Shown here: positions 57,278 through 64,000 of the stretch, one piece after another
How the letters are laid out: each line of letters opens with the position of its first letter
Numbering within the stretch: the stretch's first letter is position 1
Assembly (NCBI GenBank): GCA_001898415.1
Contig: MKTU01000035.1
Span: 1 to 64,000 of the forward strand
From: Rhodanobacter sp. 67-28
GTDB lineage: Bacteria > Pseudomonadota > Gammaproteobacteria > Xanthomonadales > Rhodanobacteraceae
Direction: 5' to 3'
DNA: 64,000 bases
Notes under the pieces: generated by a model
What the model saw: the letters and a program-made list of their open reading frames with translations, nothing else
What the model was told of the DNA's origin: nothing
Databases searched by the model: none
Made by a program: the position numbers and the translations under genes

Positions 57278-57600
57278 ATGAACGTTCGCCATTACACCTA
57301 CCGCATCATTTGGTCGCCAGATGACGCAGAGTACGTAGGCCTGTGCGCCGAATTCCCGATTCTGTCGTGGCTGCACCGAAGCCAGGCGAAGGCGCTGGCT
57401 GGCATCGTACGCGTGGTCGGTGAGACCGGCAGCGACATGGGGCGCATGGCGAAGCACCGCCGGAGCCGACGAGCGCCAGGTCCTACTCGGGCAAGTTTCA
57501 GGTGCGCATCTCGCCGGAACGCCACAAGGCGCTTGCCATGCAGGCAGCAGAACAAGGCATCAGCCTCAACCGGTATGTCACGGACAAGCTTTGCGCTTGA
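57278..57600 (+). pseudogene. hicB-like antitoxin gene with a frameshift
   Basis: From the ATG at 57278 the frame reads MNVRHYTYRIIWSPDDAEYV and LCAEFPILSWLHRSQAKALAGIVRVVGE, a HicB start. The second half, SYSGKFQVRISPERHKALAM and QAAEQGISLNRYVTDKLCA, is the HicB-type ribbon-helix-helix tail but lies in another frame ending at 57600. The break is at GGGG (57439-57442), where two extra G would explain it. No hicA toxin is seen beside it. It could be a true pseudogene or a sequencing error. Confidence 0.8.
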
Positions 57601-58070
57601 ACGAGGTCGGCGAACCCCTCGCCCGGACCAAGCCATCGCACAGACCAGCCCGTAACCCGTAGAACATACCTTGTGCGCGATGCTCTTCTAACGGCTTGAC
57701 GAAGGGCCATCGCGCGCAGGATGCGCTCCTGTGAGAAATGCAGGTACAAGAAGCCCTGTCCAACATGAGATGAGTCTGAGCAAGGGGGCTTGATTCCAAC
57801 ATCAGATGCGTCTGAAGAGGTAGCGGGTCGTCGATCATCGGGAGATGATCTGACCCCGCATAGCGAGCGGCTCACCAGTCTGGAGAGCCTGGAACAGTTC
57901 CGGGCCGGCACCACCGGCCTGGCCCCAGAAGTGGCTGGACGACCGGCGGGAACGTCAGCAGCATGTGGATGCGGCCCTACGGCGCTTCCACTAAATAAAG
58001 CTGTGTCTTCAGCTGTGTATCATCCACTGCTACGGCGGCTTTGCTGCGCGCCCGACTTTTCAGGGGACAG
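57601..58070. other. Gap between hicB remnant and acyltransferase gene
   Basis: No intact gene is visible. A decayed family B hairpin lies at 57659-57733. A 22-bp direct repeat, TCCAACAT(G/C)AGATG(A/C)GTCTGA, occurs at 57759-57780 and 57795-57816. A short open stretch ending at 57994 (KWLDDRRERQQHVDAALRRF) looks like the tail of a lost gene, unassigned. Confidence 0.55.
57659..57733. repeat. Palindromic repeat, family B (decayed)
   Basis: GTAGAACATACCTTGTGCGC faces GCGCGCAGGATGCGCTCCTG. It is a diverged copy of the GTAGGAGCGCACCCTGTGCG element. Confidence 0.7.
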
Positions 58071-60131
58071 ATGTTGCAAGGGAACGAGTACCGGCTCGGC
58101 TATCGCGCTGACATTGAGGGCCTGCGCGCGATAGCAATCCTTTTGGTCGTTGCAGCGCACGCCGGTGTGCCGTGGCTGCCGGGAGGCTTCGTAGGCGTCG
58201 ACGTCTTCTTCGTTCTCTCCGGCTTTTTGATCACCGGCTTGCTAACGCGGGAAGTGGCTACCACGGGCACGCTGGGATTCACCAAGTTCTATGTTCGCCG
58301 GCTGCGACGCCTTCTGCCCGCGTTGCTGACCATGCTCCTGATCACCTCTGTTTTCGCGATAGTGGTTCTGACGCCGGGCGATCAAGGTCGTCAGGCAACC
58401 GCTGCTGCCACCGCTTCGGTCTGGCTCAGCAACATGCACTTCGCGTTTTCGAAGCTCGACTATTTCAGCCCGGACGCAGGAAGCAACCTTTTCTTGCACA
58501 CCTGGTCGCTCGGGGTCGAAGAGCAGTTCTACTTGCTTTGGCCTGCACTGGTGCTCTGGGCCCTCAGGACCAAAAACGGCCAAGGCACCAACACCGCTCG
58601 ACTGAAGGTCTCCTTACTTATCGTCGGGTCTACCAGCCTGCTGGCCTGTCTGATGGTCACCCGAAGCGCGCCGCAGATGGCTTTCTACCTGATGCCACTT
58701 CGTGCATGGCAATTCTCGGCGGGCGCGCTCGCGTGGCTCTACTTCGGCAGCGGCGCCGCCACCAGCACACCAGGTCCAGCGCGGCCGGCAAACATCCGCT
58801 CGCAAACCTGGGCCGGCTGGTCAGGGCTTGCGCTGATCGTGTGCAGCGGCATCTGGTTCGATGGAAACATGCCCTATCCCGGCTGGCACGCTCTGCTGCC
58901 AACTGCTGGTGCGGTAGCGGTTCTCGTTGCCGGCAAGCAAGGTTTCACCGATGGCGCTTCGAGCCTGCTCTCGCTGCGTCCTTTGCAAGCGATCGGGCGC
59001 ATTTCCTACGCGTGGTATCTGTGGCATTGGCCCGTGCTTCTGCTGGGCGCATCACTGGTCGCATACGACAGCGGACTGTACCGCGTTGGCCTGGTGGCGC
59101 TTTCCCTGCTGCTGGCAATGCTCTCTTATGCCTGGGTCGAATCACCCGTTCGACACCAATCCCGATGGCTGGTTCGACCTGGCAGGAGCCTGTGGGCAGG
59201 GCTTGGCGTGATGGTCGCCGCGAACGTCACCTGCATCAGCTGGTTCAATGCCGCCGTCAAGTGGCAGAACGACCCTCAACAGCAGCTCTACCGGCAAGCA
59301 CATATCGACGCGCCAGTCATCTACTCCATGGGTTGCGACGACTGGTATCACAGCGACAGAGTGCGCATTTGCGCGTTCGGGTCGCAGGATGCCCAACATA
59401 CTGCCGTGTTAATGGGCGACAGTATCGGGGCGCAGTGGTTTCCTGCGCTGGCGGAGATCTTCAACCGGCCGGGCTGGCGGTTGATGGTGCTTACCAAGTC
59501 GTCCTGCCCCATGGTGGACGAGCCATATTTCTATGCGCGCATTGGCAGGGAATATGTCGAGTGCGCAAACTGGCGAAAGCAGGCGCTGCTGCGGATCGCC
59601 TCGATCAAGCCGGACATCGTGATGCTGGGAACGGTCCAGTCCGACGACTTCTCGCAAGCGCAATGGGTACAAGGCACCGAGCGTGTCCTGAGCGTGCTCA
59701 GCCCCGACAGCGGCCACGTCTACCTCATTCGCGGCACGCCGCATTTGCCATTCGACGGCCCGGAGTGCCTTGCCGGCCGGAACTGGCTGCCTTGGCTGTC
59801 TATGGCAAAGCGGCGCTGCGAGGCGTCGGTTTCCAACCCGCACGGCGACGACGTCTTTCGGTGGCTGCAAGAGGCCGCCAGCCATTTCGGAAACGTCACC
59901 GCGATCGACATGAATCCGCTGATCTGTCCGAATGGCAAATGCAGCGCCCAGCGCGATGGGCAAGTAGTGTTCCGCGATTCTCAACACCTCACAGCCAGTT
60001 TCGTGCGGACGCTGGGTCACGCTTTGCAGGCGAAATTGACTCACGAATCACGCACGGACGCTGCCACGGCCAGCATGCCCATGAGGGCCGAAGCAGCTGG
60101 ACGGGAAACCAAGCAACCGCCAAGTAAGTGA
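58071..60131 (+). CDS. OafA-type acyltransferase with SGNH domain
   Basis: A 686-residue membrane protein; AGGGGA precedes the ATG at 58071. Residues 1-360 form the acyltransferase-3 domain with about ten helices: RADIEGLRAIAILLVVAAHAGVPWLPGGFVGVDVFFVLSGFLI has the catalytic His and the conserved motif of the family. The C-terminal SGNH-like part carries VLMGDSIGAQWFPAL (GDS) and FRDSQHLTASF (D-x-x-H). Such proteins acylate surface sugars (O-antigen, peptidoglycan, exopolysaccharide). The target is unknown. Base composition is less GC-biased than upstream genes, fitting a variable surface locus. Confidence 0.92.
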   Translation: MLQGNEYRLGYRADIEGLRAIAILLVVAAHAGVPWLPGGFVGVDVFFVLSGFLITGLLTREVATTGTLGFTKFYVRRLRRLLPALLTMLLITSVFAIVVLTPGDQGRQATAAATASVWLSNMHFAFSKLDYFSPDAGSNLFLHTWSLGVEEQFYLLWPALVLWALRTKNGQGTNTARLKVSLLIVGSTSLLACLMVTRSAPQMAFYLMPLRAWQFSAGALAWLYFGSGAATSTPGPARPANIRSQTWAGWSGLALIVCSGIWFDGNMPYPGWHALLPTAGAVAVLVAGKQGFTDGASSLLSLRPLQAIGRISYAWYLWHWPVLLLGASLVAYDSGLYRVGLVALSLLLAMLSYAWVESPVRHQSRWLVRPGRSLWAGLGVMVAANVTCISWFNAAVKWQNDPQQQLYRQAHIDAPVIYSMGCDDWYHSDRVRICAFGSQDAQHTAVLMGDSIGAQWFPALAEIFNRPGWRLMVLTKSSCPMVDEPYFYARIGREYVECANWRKQALLRIASIKPDIVMLGTVQSDDFSQAQWVQGTERVLSVLSPDSGHVYLIRGTPHLPFDGPECLAGRNWLPWLSMAKRRCEASVSNPHGDDVFRWLQEAASHFGNVTAIDMNPLICPNGKCSAQRDGQVVFRDSQHLTASFVRTLGHALQAKLTHESRTDAATASMPMRAEAAGRETKQPPSK

Positions 60132-60186
60132 CGGCGCTCACGTTCCGGCTGGAGCATCAATTCACCCCCTTCAACTCGTTGGGCAT

Positions 60187-60202
60187 TGGTATACAACGTG
60201 CT
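60187..60202 (+). promoter_or_regulatory. Sigma54-like promoter before pilin 1
   Basis: TGGTATACAACGTGCT has the GG at -24 and GC at -12 with exact 10-bp spacing between them. It is 33 bp before the pilin ATG. Pilins in related bacteria are often sigma54 and PilR dependent. Confidence 0.55.
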
Positions 60203-60234
60203 TGCCACCGACAGCACACCAGGGGAAATCCACC

Positions 60235-60678
60235 ATGTCACGCCAGCGCTCGTCCGCCGGTTTCACCTTGATCGAACTGATGATCGTCGTGGCGATCATC
60301 GCCATCCTTGCCGCCATTGCCATCCCGGCATATCAGGATTATCTGGTACGGGCACAGGTGTCCGAGGGGCTAGTACTAGCGGGAGGAGCGAAGGCAGCCG
60401 AGTGGGATTTCGTATCAAACACCGGACGCTTTCCACCCAATAATCAGTCAGCGGGTCTAGCAAAGAGCACTTCCATCTCAGGCAAGTACGTGTCCAGTGT
60501 TGACGTCACCAACGGGGTGATCAAAGTTCTATTTGCCGGTCCGATGGCGAACAATGCGATCCGGCCCAGCAGCAAGTTCCTAGTCTTGTCGCCGATCATG
60601 CGGGGAGGAAGCATCGACTGGACGTGTGTTCCTAGCACCGTCGACCGAAAGTATCTGCCGACATCTTGCCGCTCTTGA
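60235..60678 (+). CDS. Type IV major pilin-like protein 1
   Basis: A 147-residue prepilin from the ATG at 60235; AGGGGA lies upstream. Prepilin peptidase would cut G9|F10 in [20 protein letters not shown], keeping Glu5 of the mature chain. The long N-terminal helix, then SVSEGLVLAGGAKAAEWDF-like body and the C-terminal pair of Cys (WTCVP, PTSCRS) for the D-region disulfide are complete. It is homologous to the following pilin gene; which of the two is the main subunit cannot be told. Confidence 0.93.
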   Translation: MSRQRSSAGFTLIELMIVVAIIAILAAIAIPAYQDYLVRAQVSEGLVLAGGAKAAEWDFVSNTGRFPPNNQSAGLAKSTSISGKYVSSVDVTNGVIKVLFAGPMANNAIRPSSKFLVLSPIMRGGSIDWTCVPSTVDRKYLPTSCRS

Positions 60679-61020
60679 CTTCTTCGAGCAGGGTCGCTTC
60701 GTACACAAAGTGACGAAATGCGTCACTAATTGACCTGCAGTGCTACCTGCCAGACCAATGCACTAGTGCTCGCTGACAAGGCTGCGGTCTTGGATACATG
60801 CACCCTTGCCGCCATCCGTGACGAAAGGCACAATCCCGATGGCCGTGATATGCGGGAATACAGCAGCGGCATAAGTGGCATGCAATCTGCTTCACTTTGC
60901 CGCGAGCTTCCTGGTCGTTCCTGACCACGAGTATGGGGTCCGATCCTGCCTAGGGGGATCCAGGACTGGGGCTCAGGGGGCATCACCGGTTAGCTAACCA
61001 ATCGCAAAAGAGGAACCACC
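60679..61020. other. Gap between the two pilin genes
   Basis: No gene is visible in these 342 bp. A small hairpin AGTGACG-AAATG-CGTCACT (60709-60727) may end the first pilin transcript. A sigma54-like promoter for the second pilin lies at 60876-60891. Confidence 0.6.
60876..60891 (+). promoter_or_regulatory. Sigma54-like promoter before pilin 2
   Basis: TGGCATGCAATCTGCT fits TGGCACG-N4-TTGCW with two mismatches and exact GG/GC spacing. It leaves a 5' leader of about 115-120 nt before the ATG at 61021. Confidence 0.7.
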
Positions 61021-61461
61021 ATGAAGAGCATGCAGAAAGGCTTTACCCTGATCGAACTGATGATCGTGGTCGCGATCATCGCGATCCTTGCCGCCATCGC
61101 CATCCCGGCATATCAGGACTACCTGGTTCGCTCGCAAGTCTCCGAGGGCGCAGTGCTATCCGACGGCGCCAAGACCGCGGTCGCCGAGTTCTATAGCAAC
61201 AAGGGATATTTCCCGGGGAGCAACGCGTCGGCCGGTTTGGCGCCGGCAGCCAGCATCAAGGGCAAGTACGTGACCCAAGTTGACGCAGGGACGACGGCTG
61301 GCATCATCCAAGCCACTTACGGCAATCAGGCCAACTCCGCCATTTCTGGCCAGGTTCTGCAATTCTCTGCAATCGCCCAAGGCGGTAGTATCGAGTGGAC
61401 CTGCAAGCCCGCTGCCACGACTTTCAAGTCCAAGTACCTGCCAACATCTTGCCGCAACTAA
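61021..61461 (+). CDS. pilA: Type IV major pilin PilA-like protein 2
   Basis: A 146-residue prepilin. The leader is MKSMQKG, cut at G7|F8, followed by [20 protein letters not shown] with Glu5 of the mature chain. The first 50 residues are almost identical to pilin 1; the C-terminal part diverges ([37 protein letters not shown]) but keeps both Cys (WTCKP, PTSCRN). It likely forms type IV pili for twitching, adhesion and DNA uptake. A strong terminator follows. Confidence 0.95.
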   Translation: MKSMQKGFTLIELMIVVAIIAILAAIAIPAYQDYLVRSQVSEGAVLSDGAKTAVAEFYSNKGYFPGSNASAGLAPAASIKGKYVTQVDAGTTAGIIQATYGNQANSAISGQVLQFSAIAQGGSIEWTCKPAATTFKSKYLPTSCRN

Positions 61462-61483
61462 GGATTCTGGCGCGATTGAATCA

Positions 61484-61516
61484 CGAAGGGCCGCTTGTGC
61501 GGCCCTTCGTATTTTT
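61484..61516 (+). terminator. Rho-independent terminator after pilA
   Basis: CGAAGGGCCGC pairs with GCGGCCCTTCG around TTGT, an 11-bp GC-rich stem, followed by TATTTTTC. It lies between pilA and the GT-C genes, limiting read-through. Confidence 0.9.
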
Positions 61517-61527
61517 CGGATGGAAGA

Positions 61528-63591
61528 ATGTCCCGTCGCTCCCTAGCGCTCCTTTCCGCCGGTTGTGTAGTAATCCTAGGCATCACTTGGATCGTCTATT
61601 CGCCAGGCCAATCTGGTACTTTTCTGTTCGACGATTTCGTCAACCTCAATGCCTTGGGTGCTACCGGGCCAGTCAATACCTGGCCAACTTTCTGGCGTTA
61701 CATCACATCCGGCACTGCCGACCCCACCGGTCGCCCCCTCACTCTTCTGACATTTCTGCTAGACGCGCACAACTGGCCAGCCGCTCCGTATTCATTCAAG
61801 CGCACCAACCTAATCCTGCATCTGATGAATGGTGTATTGCTTACCCTGCTGCTCCGGCGACTGGGTCAGGCAGCATTCAAGGGTGCCGCCAAGCACCGCA
61901 TCGATCTGGCCGCCATCGTCGGTGCTGGCATCTGGCTGCTGCATCCGTTGTTCATCTCCACTACGCTTTACATTGTGCAGCGCGAGGCGATGCTGCCTGC
62001 AACCTTCACCCTACTGGGCCTCATGGCGTGGCTACATGGCCGCATGGCCGTTGCACACGGCAATACTTGGCGCGGGTCCGTTTGGATTGCGGTCGGCTTG
62101 GGCGGCTGCACCGCACTCAGCGTACTGAGCAAGGCCAACGGCGTCCTGCTGCCCGCATTGGCCTTGGTCGTGGAGCATGTCCTATTGCGCACCACGTCAT
62201 CGCAGGGACACTCCATCACGGCGGTGGAACAGCATCGGCAACGCATCTACCGCCGCAGCATGTGGCTGTTCGGCTGGCTGCCCACGGCAATCGTGGGCGG
62301 GTACCTGCTGGAACAAGGCTGGAGCGGCCTCACTCTTGGCATTTCATCGGTGCGCCCATGGACGCTGGGCCAGCGCCTGTTGACCGAACCCCGCGTGCTG
62401 CTGGATTACCTGGATCTGTTGTGGCTGCCGCGACCGTTCACGCCGGGTCTGTTCAACGACCACATCCAGGCATCGACTTCCTGGTGGTCTCCGGCGACGA
62501 CGCTACCGGCCATCCTCACCGTATTCGGTCTGATCATCGGCGCATGGCTGGTGCGCCGGCGCTGGCCGGCGCTGGCAGTGGCCGTATTGTTCTATTTCGT
62601 GGGTCAGTCGCTGGAGTCCAGCACGGTGGCGCTCGAGCTATATTTCGAGCACCGCAACTACTTGCCCGCGATGCTGATGTTCTGGCCGCTGGCGTTGTGG
62701 TTGTGCGATGTACGTCTGCGCACACGGGCAACCGGGCACCCCGCTGCGGCGCCCACAGAATCGTGGCTCACCGCCAGCAAGGCCAAGCTTGCCTTGGCGG
62801 CGTTGATCCTGTGTGGATTGGCGCTGATGACCCATGCCCGCGCGAGCCTGTGGGGCAACAGTCATGACCAGGCACTGCTGTGGGCGCAGCTGAATCCGCA
62901 GTCGCCGCGGGCGCAAGCCAATGCCGCCCAGGCCGAGATGGCTGCGGGCCAGCCCGAGCGTGCCGTACAGCGTCTGCTGCCTGCCTTGGCCAAGGCACCT
63001 GACCAGGTGCAACTGGCGATCAACCTGTTCAGCGCACAGTGCATGCTGGGTCATGTGGATGATGCAACTCTTGGCGCCTCACGCCACGCGCTGCACATCA
63101 CTCGCGACCCGGGCACTTTGCTGGTGAGCTGGTTCGACCGGGCGCTGGAACAAGTAGCGCAGCCGCCCTGTCCGCAATTGAGCTACGCCACACTGGACAG
63201 CCTGCTGCAGGCGGCACTGGCCAACCCCCATCTGGCCAGCAACCCTGGACGCCAGCAAGACATCCATTACCTCCTGGGGCACCTCGCCCTGCTGCAAGGG
63301 GACGCAAACGCCGCGCTGGCCGAGTTCAACCGGGCGCTGGACAGCCAGGTGCGCATTCCCGCGGCGCTGAAACAGGCTGCCCTGCTGGGAGCCCACGGCT
63401 TTCCGAAACAAGGCTTGGCCCATCTAGACCACTTCGCGGCAGAACCCGGGCAGCGTTACCGCCCCGGTTTTGGCATGCCTCGCATACACGCCTGGGTGCT
63501 GGAGCGCCAACACTACTGGCCGAATGAGCTGGCACAACTGCGCGCTACACTGCGCGACGACGCCGCCCATCAGCCCCGTACTGCCGAATGA
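61528..63591 (+). CDS. TMTC-like GT-C membrane protein with TPR tail
   Basis: A 687-residue protein from the ATG at 61528, with GGAAGA before it. About ten helices form the N-terminal 430 residues. The first periplasmic loop carries FLFDDFVNLNALG, the Asp-Asp catalytic motif of TMTC-type O-mannosyltransferases and other GT-C enzymes, followed by FKRTNLILHLMNGVLL. A C-terminal TPR-like tail (SPRAQANAAQAEMAAGQPERAVQRLLPAL) resembles TMTC proteins. Its position after two pilins suggests pilin or surface glycosylation, which is inference. The next gene overlaps it by 4 bp. Confidence 0.8.
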   Translation: MSRRSLALLSAGCVVILGITWIVYSPGQSGTFLFDDFVNLNALGATGPVNTWPTFWRYITSGTADPTGRPLTLLTFLLDAHNWPAAPYSFKRTNLILHLMNGVLLTLLLRRLGQAAFKGAAKHRIDLAAIVGAGIWLLHPLFISTTLYIVQREAMLPATFTLLGLMAWLHGRMAVAHGNTWRGSVWIAVGLGGCTALSVLSKANGVLLPALALVVEHVLLRTTSSQGHSITAVEQHRQRIYRRSMWLFGWLPTAIVGGYLLEQGWSGLTLGISSVRPWTLGQRLLTEPRVLLDYLDLLWLPRPFTPGLFNDHIQASTSWWSPATTLPAILTVFGLIIGAWLVRRRWPALAVAVLFYFVGQSLESSTVALELYFEHRNYLPAMLMFWPLALWLCDVRLRTRATGHPAAAPTESWLTASKAKLALAALILCGLALMTHARASLWGNSHDQALLWAQLNPQSPRAQANAAQAEMAAGQPERAVQRLLPALAKAPDQVQLAINLFSAQCMLGHVDDATLGASRHALHITRDPGTLLVSWFDRALEQVAQPPCPQLSYATLDSLLQAALANPHLASNPGRQQDIHYLLGHLALLQGDANAALAEFNRALDSQVRIPAALKQAALLGAHGFPKQGLAHLDHFAAEPGQRYRPGFGMPRIHAWVLERQHYWPNELAQLRATLRDDAAHQPRTAE

Positions 63592-64000
63592 ACCAGACTT
63601 CCGAGCGCTCGCCTACGCCATCAAAAAACCGCACTGGTTGGTGGCTGCTGCTGGCCGCGTTTATCGTGACGCTCGCGGTCTACTGGCCGGGCCTGTCCGG
63701 TGGTTTCCTGTTCGATGACTACCCCAACATCGTCGACAACCCTGGGGTGCAACCGTCCAACGCCAGCTTCTCGTCGCTGGTGGGCGCCGCGCTTTCCTCG
63801 CCATCGAGCGAATTCAAGCGACCGTTGGCGTCGCTGAGTTTTGCTGCCAACTACCTGATCAGCGGCCTCGATCCGTACTGGATGAAGCTGACCAACCTGG
63901 TGATCCATCTGCTCAACGGCTTGTTGGTATTTCTGCTGTCACGAAGCCTGTTGCGCATCACGATGACGGGTGCGGGGAAACGCGCAGGCGTCATTGCCGC
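63588..64000 (+). CDS. Second TMTC-like GT-C membrane protein (cut by window edge)
   Basis: Only the first 137 codons are in the window; the ATG overlaps the previous stop (ATGA). It starts MNQTSERSPTPSKNRTGWW, then a helix (LLLAAFIVTLAVYWPGL) and SGGFLFDDYPNIVDNPGV, the same FDD motif as its neighbour. KLTNLVIHLLNGLLVFLLSRSLL is paralogous to the upstream protein. It is likely a tandem duplicate with a related donor or acceptor. Confidence 0.82.
   Translation, partial: MNQTSERSPTPSKNRTGWWLLLAAFIVTLAVYWPGLSGGFLFDDYPNIVDNPGVQPSNASFSSLVGAALSSPSSEFKRPLASLSFAANYLISGLDPYWMKLTNLVIHLLNGLLVFLLSRSLLRITMTGAGKRAGVIA

Noticed and set aside
57841-57994. Transposase remnant
   Set aside because: The tail KWLDDRRERQQHVDAALRRF is reminiscent of a lost gene, but no family can be named from so little sequence.

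Overview
The window is a GC-rich chromosomal segment from a gammaproteobacterium, most likely Rhodanobacteraceae/Xanthomonadales (Rhodanobacter/Dyella-like). This assignment is inferred from gene order and gene content, not from a database search. Supporting features are the lolB-ispE-tRNA-Gln-prs-rplY-pth-ychF block, hemA-prfA, a split-alpha pntAA/pntAB/pntB transhydrogenase, the ECF sigma/DUF3106 triad, and many palindromic intergenic repeats. No rRNA or CRISPR array is visible.

Layout. 1-0.6 kb: a tRNA-Tyr/Gly/Thr operon on the minus strand with a good sigma70 promoter; this arrangement usually leads into tuf, which would lie beyond the left edge. 0.6-7.2 kb: a thioesterase, a secreted cyanophycinase-like S51 peptidase, and a divergent ECF sigma-FecR-TonB receptor signalling set. 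7.2-17.4 kb: translation and envelope housekeeping genes (ychF, pth, rplY, prs, tRNA-Gln, a GNAT-IspE fusion, lolB, a TPR lipoprotein, hemA, prfA). 17.4-21.7 kb: acylphosphatase, thioredoxin-like and YihY genes, wrbA, and two GNATs.

21.7-26.4 kb is the most unusual part. It is a small integron cassette array without an integrase. It has three complete attC sites and a fourth cut by an IS3-family element. Four minus-strand cassettes carry a TIR domain fused to an RNA polymerase alpha-CTD-like domain, a zinc-ribbon DUF4145 protein, a DpnII/MboI-type PD-(D/E)XK nuclease, and an RraB-like protein. At least two of these look like anti-phage proteins, so the array is a candidate defence island.

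26.5-48.5 kb: an AidB-like dehydrogenase, an FHA/Ser-Thr kinase pair, a LysM lipoprotein, an M4 protease, sufT, the pnt genes split by an ECF operon, cdd, a nitroreductase, a 5'-3' exonuclease, a Nudix hydrolase, a TMEM43-like protein, ggt and a ferredoxin. 48.5-56.3 kb: coaD and rsmD separated by a large nested palindrome, then ftsY, an AsmA-like gene, mutY and an S9 peptidase. 56.6-57.6 kb: a RelE/HTH toxin-antitoxin pair with a visible promoter and operator, and a frameshifted hicB. 58-64 kb: a surface-polysaccharide-type acyltransferase, two tandem type IV pilins with sigma54-like promoters, and two tandem TMTC-like GT-C membrane proteins, the second running off the right edge. The last group may glycosylate the pilins.

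Several intergenic repeat families recur across the window: GGGCGGGCACTGCCCGCC hairpins, GTAGGAGCGCACCCTGTGCG hairpins, GGGAATA hairpins and GAGTGAGAA hairpins.
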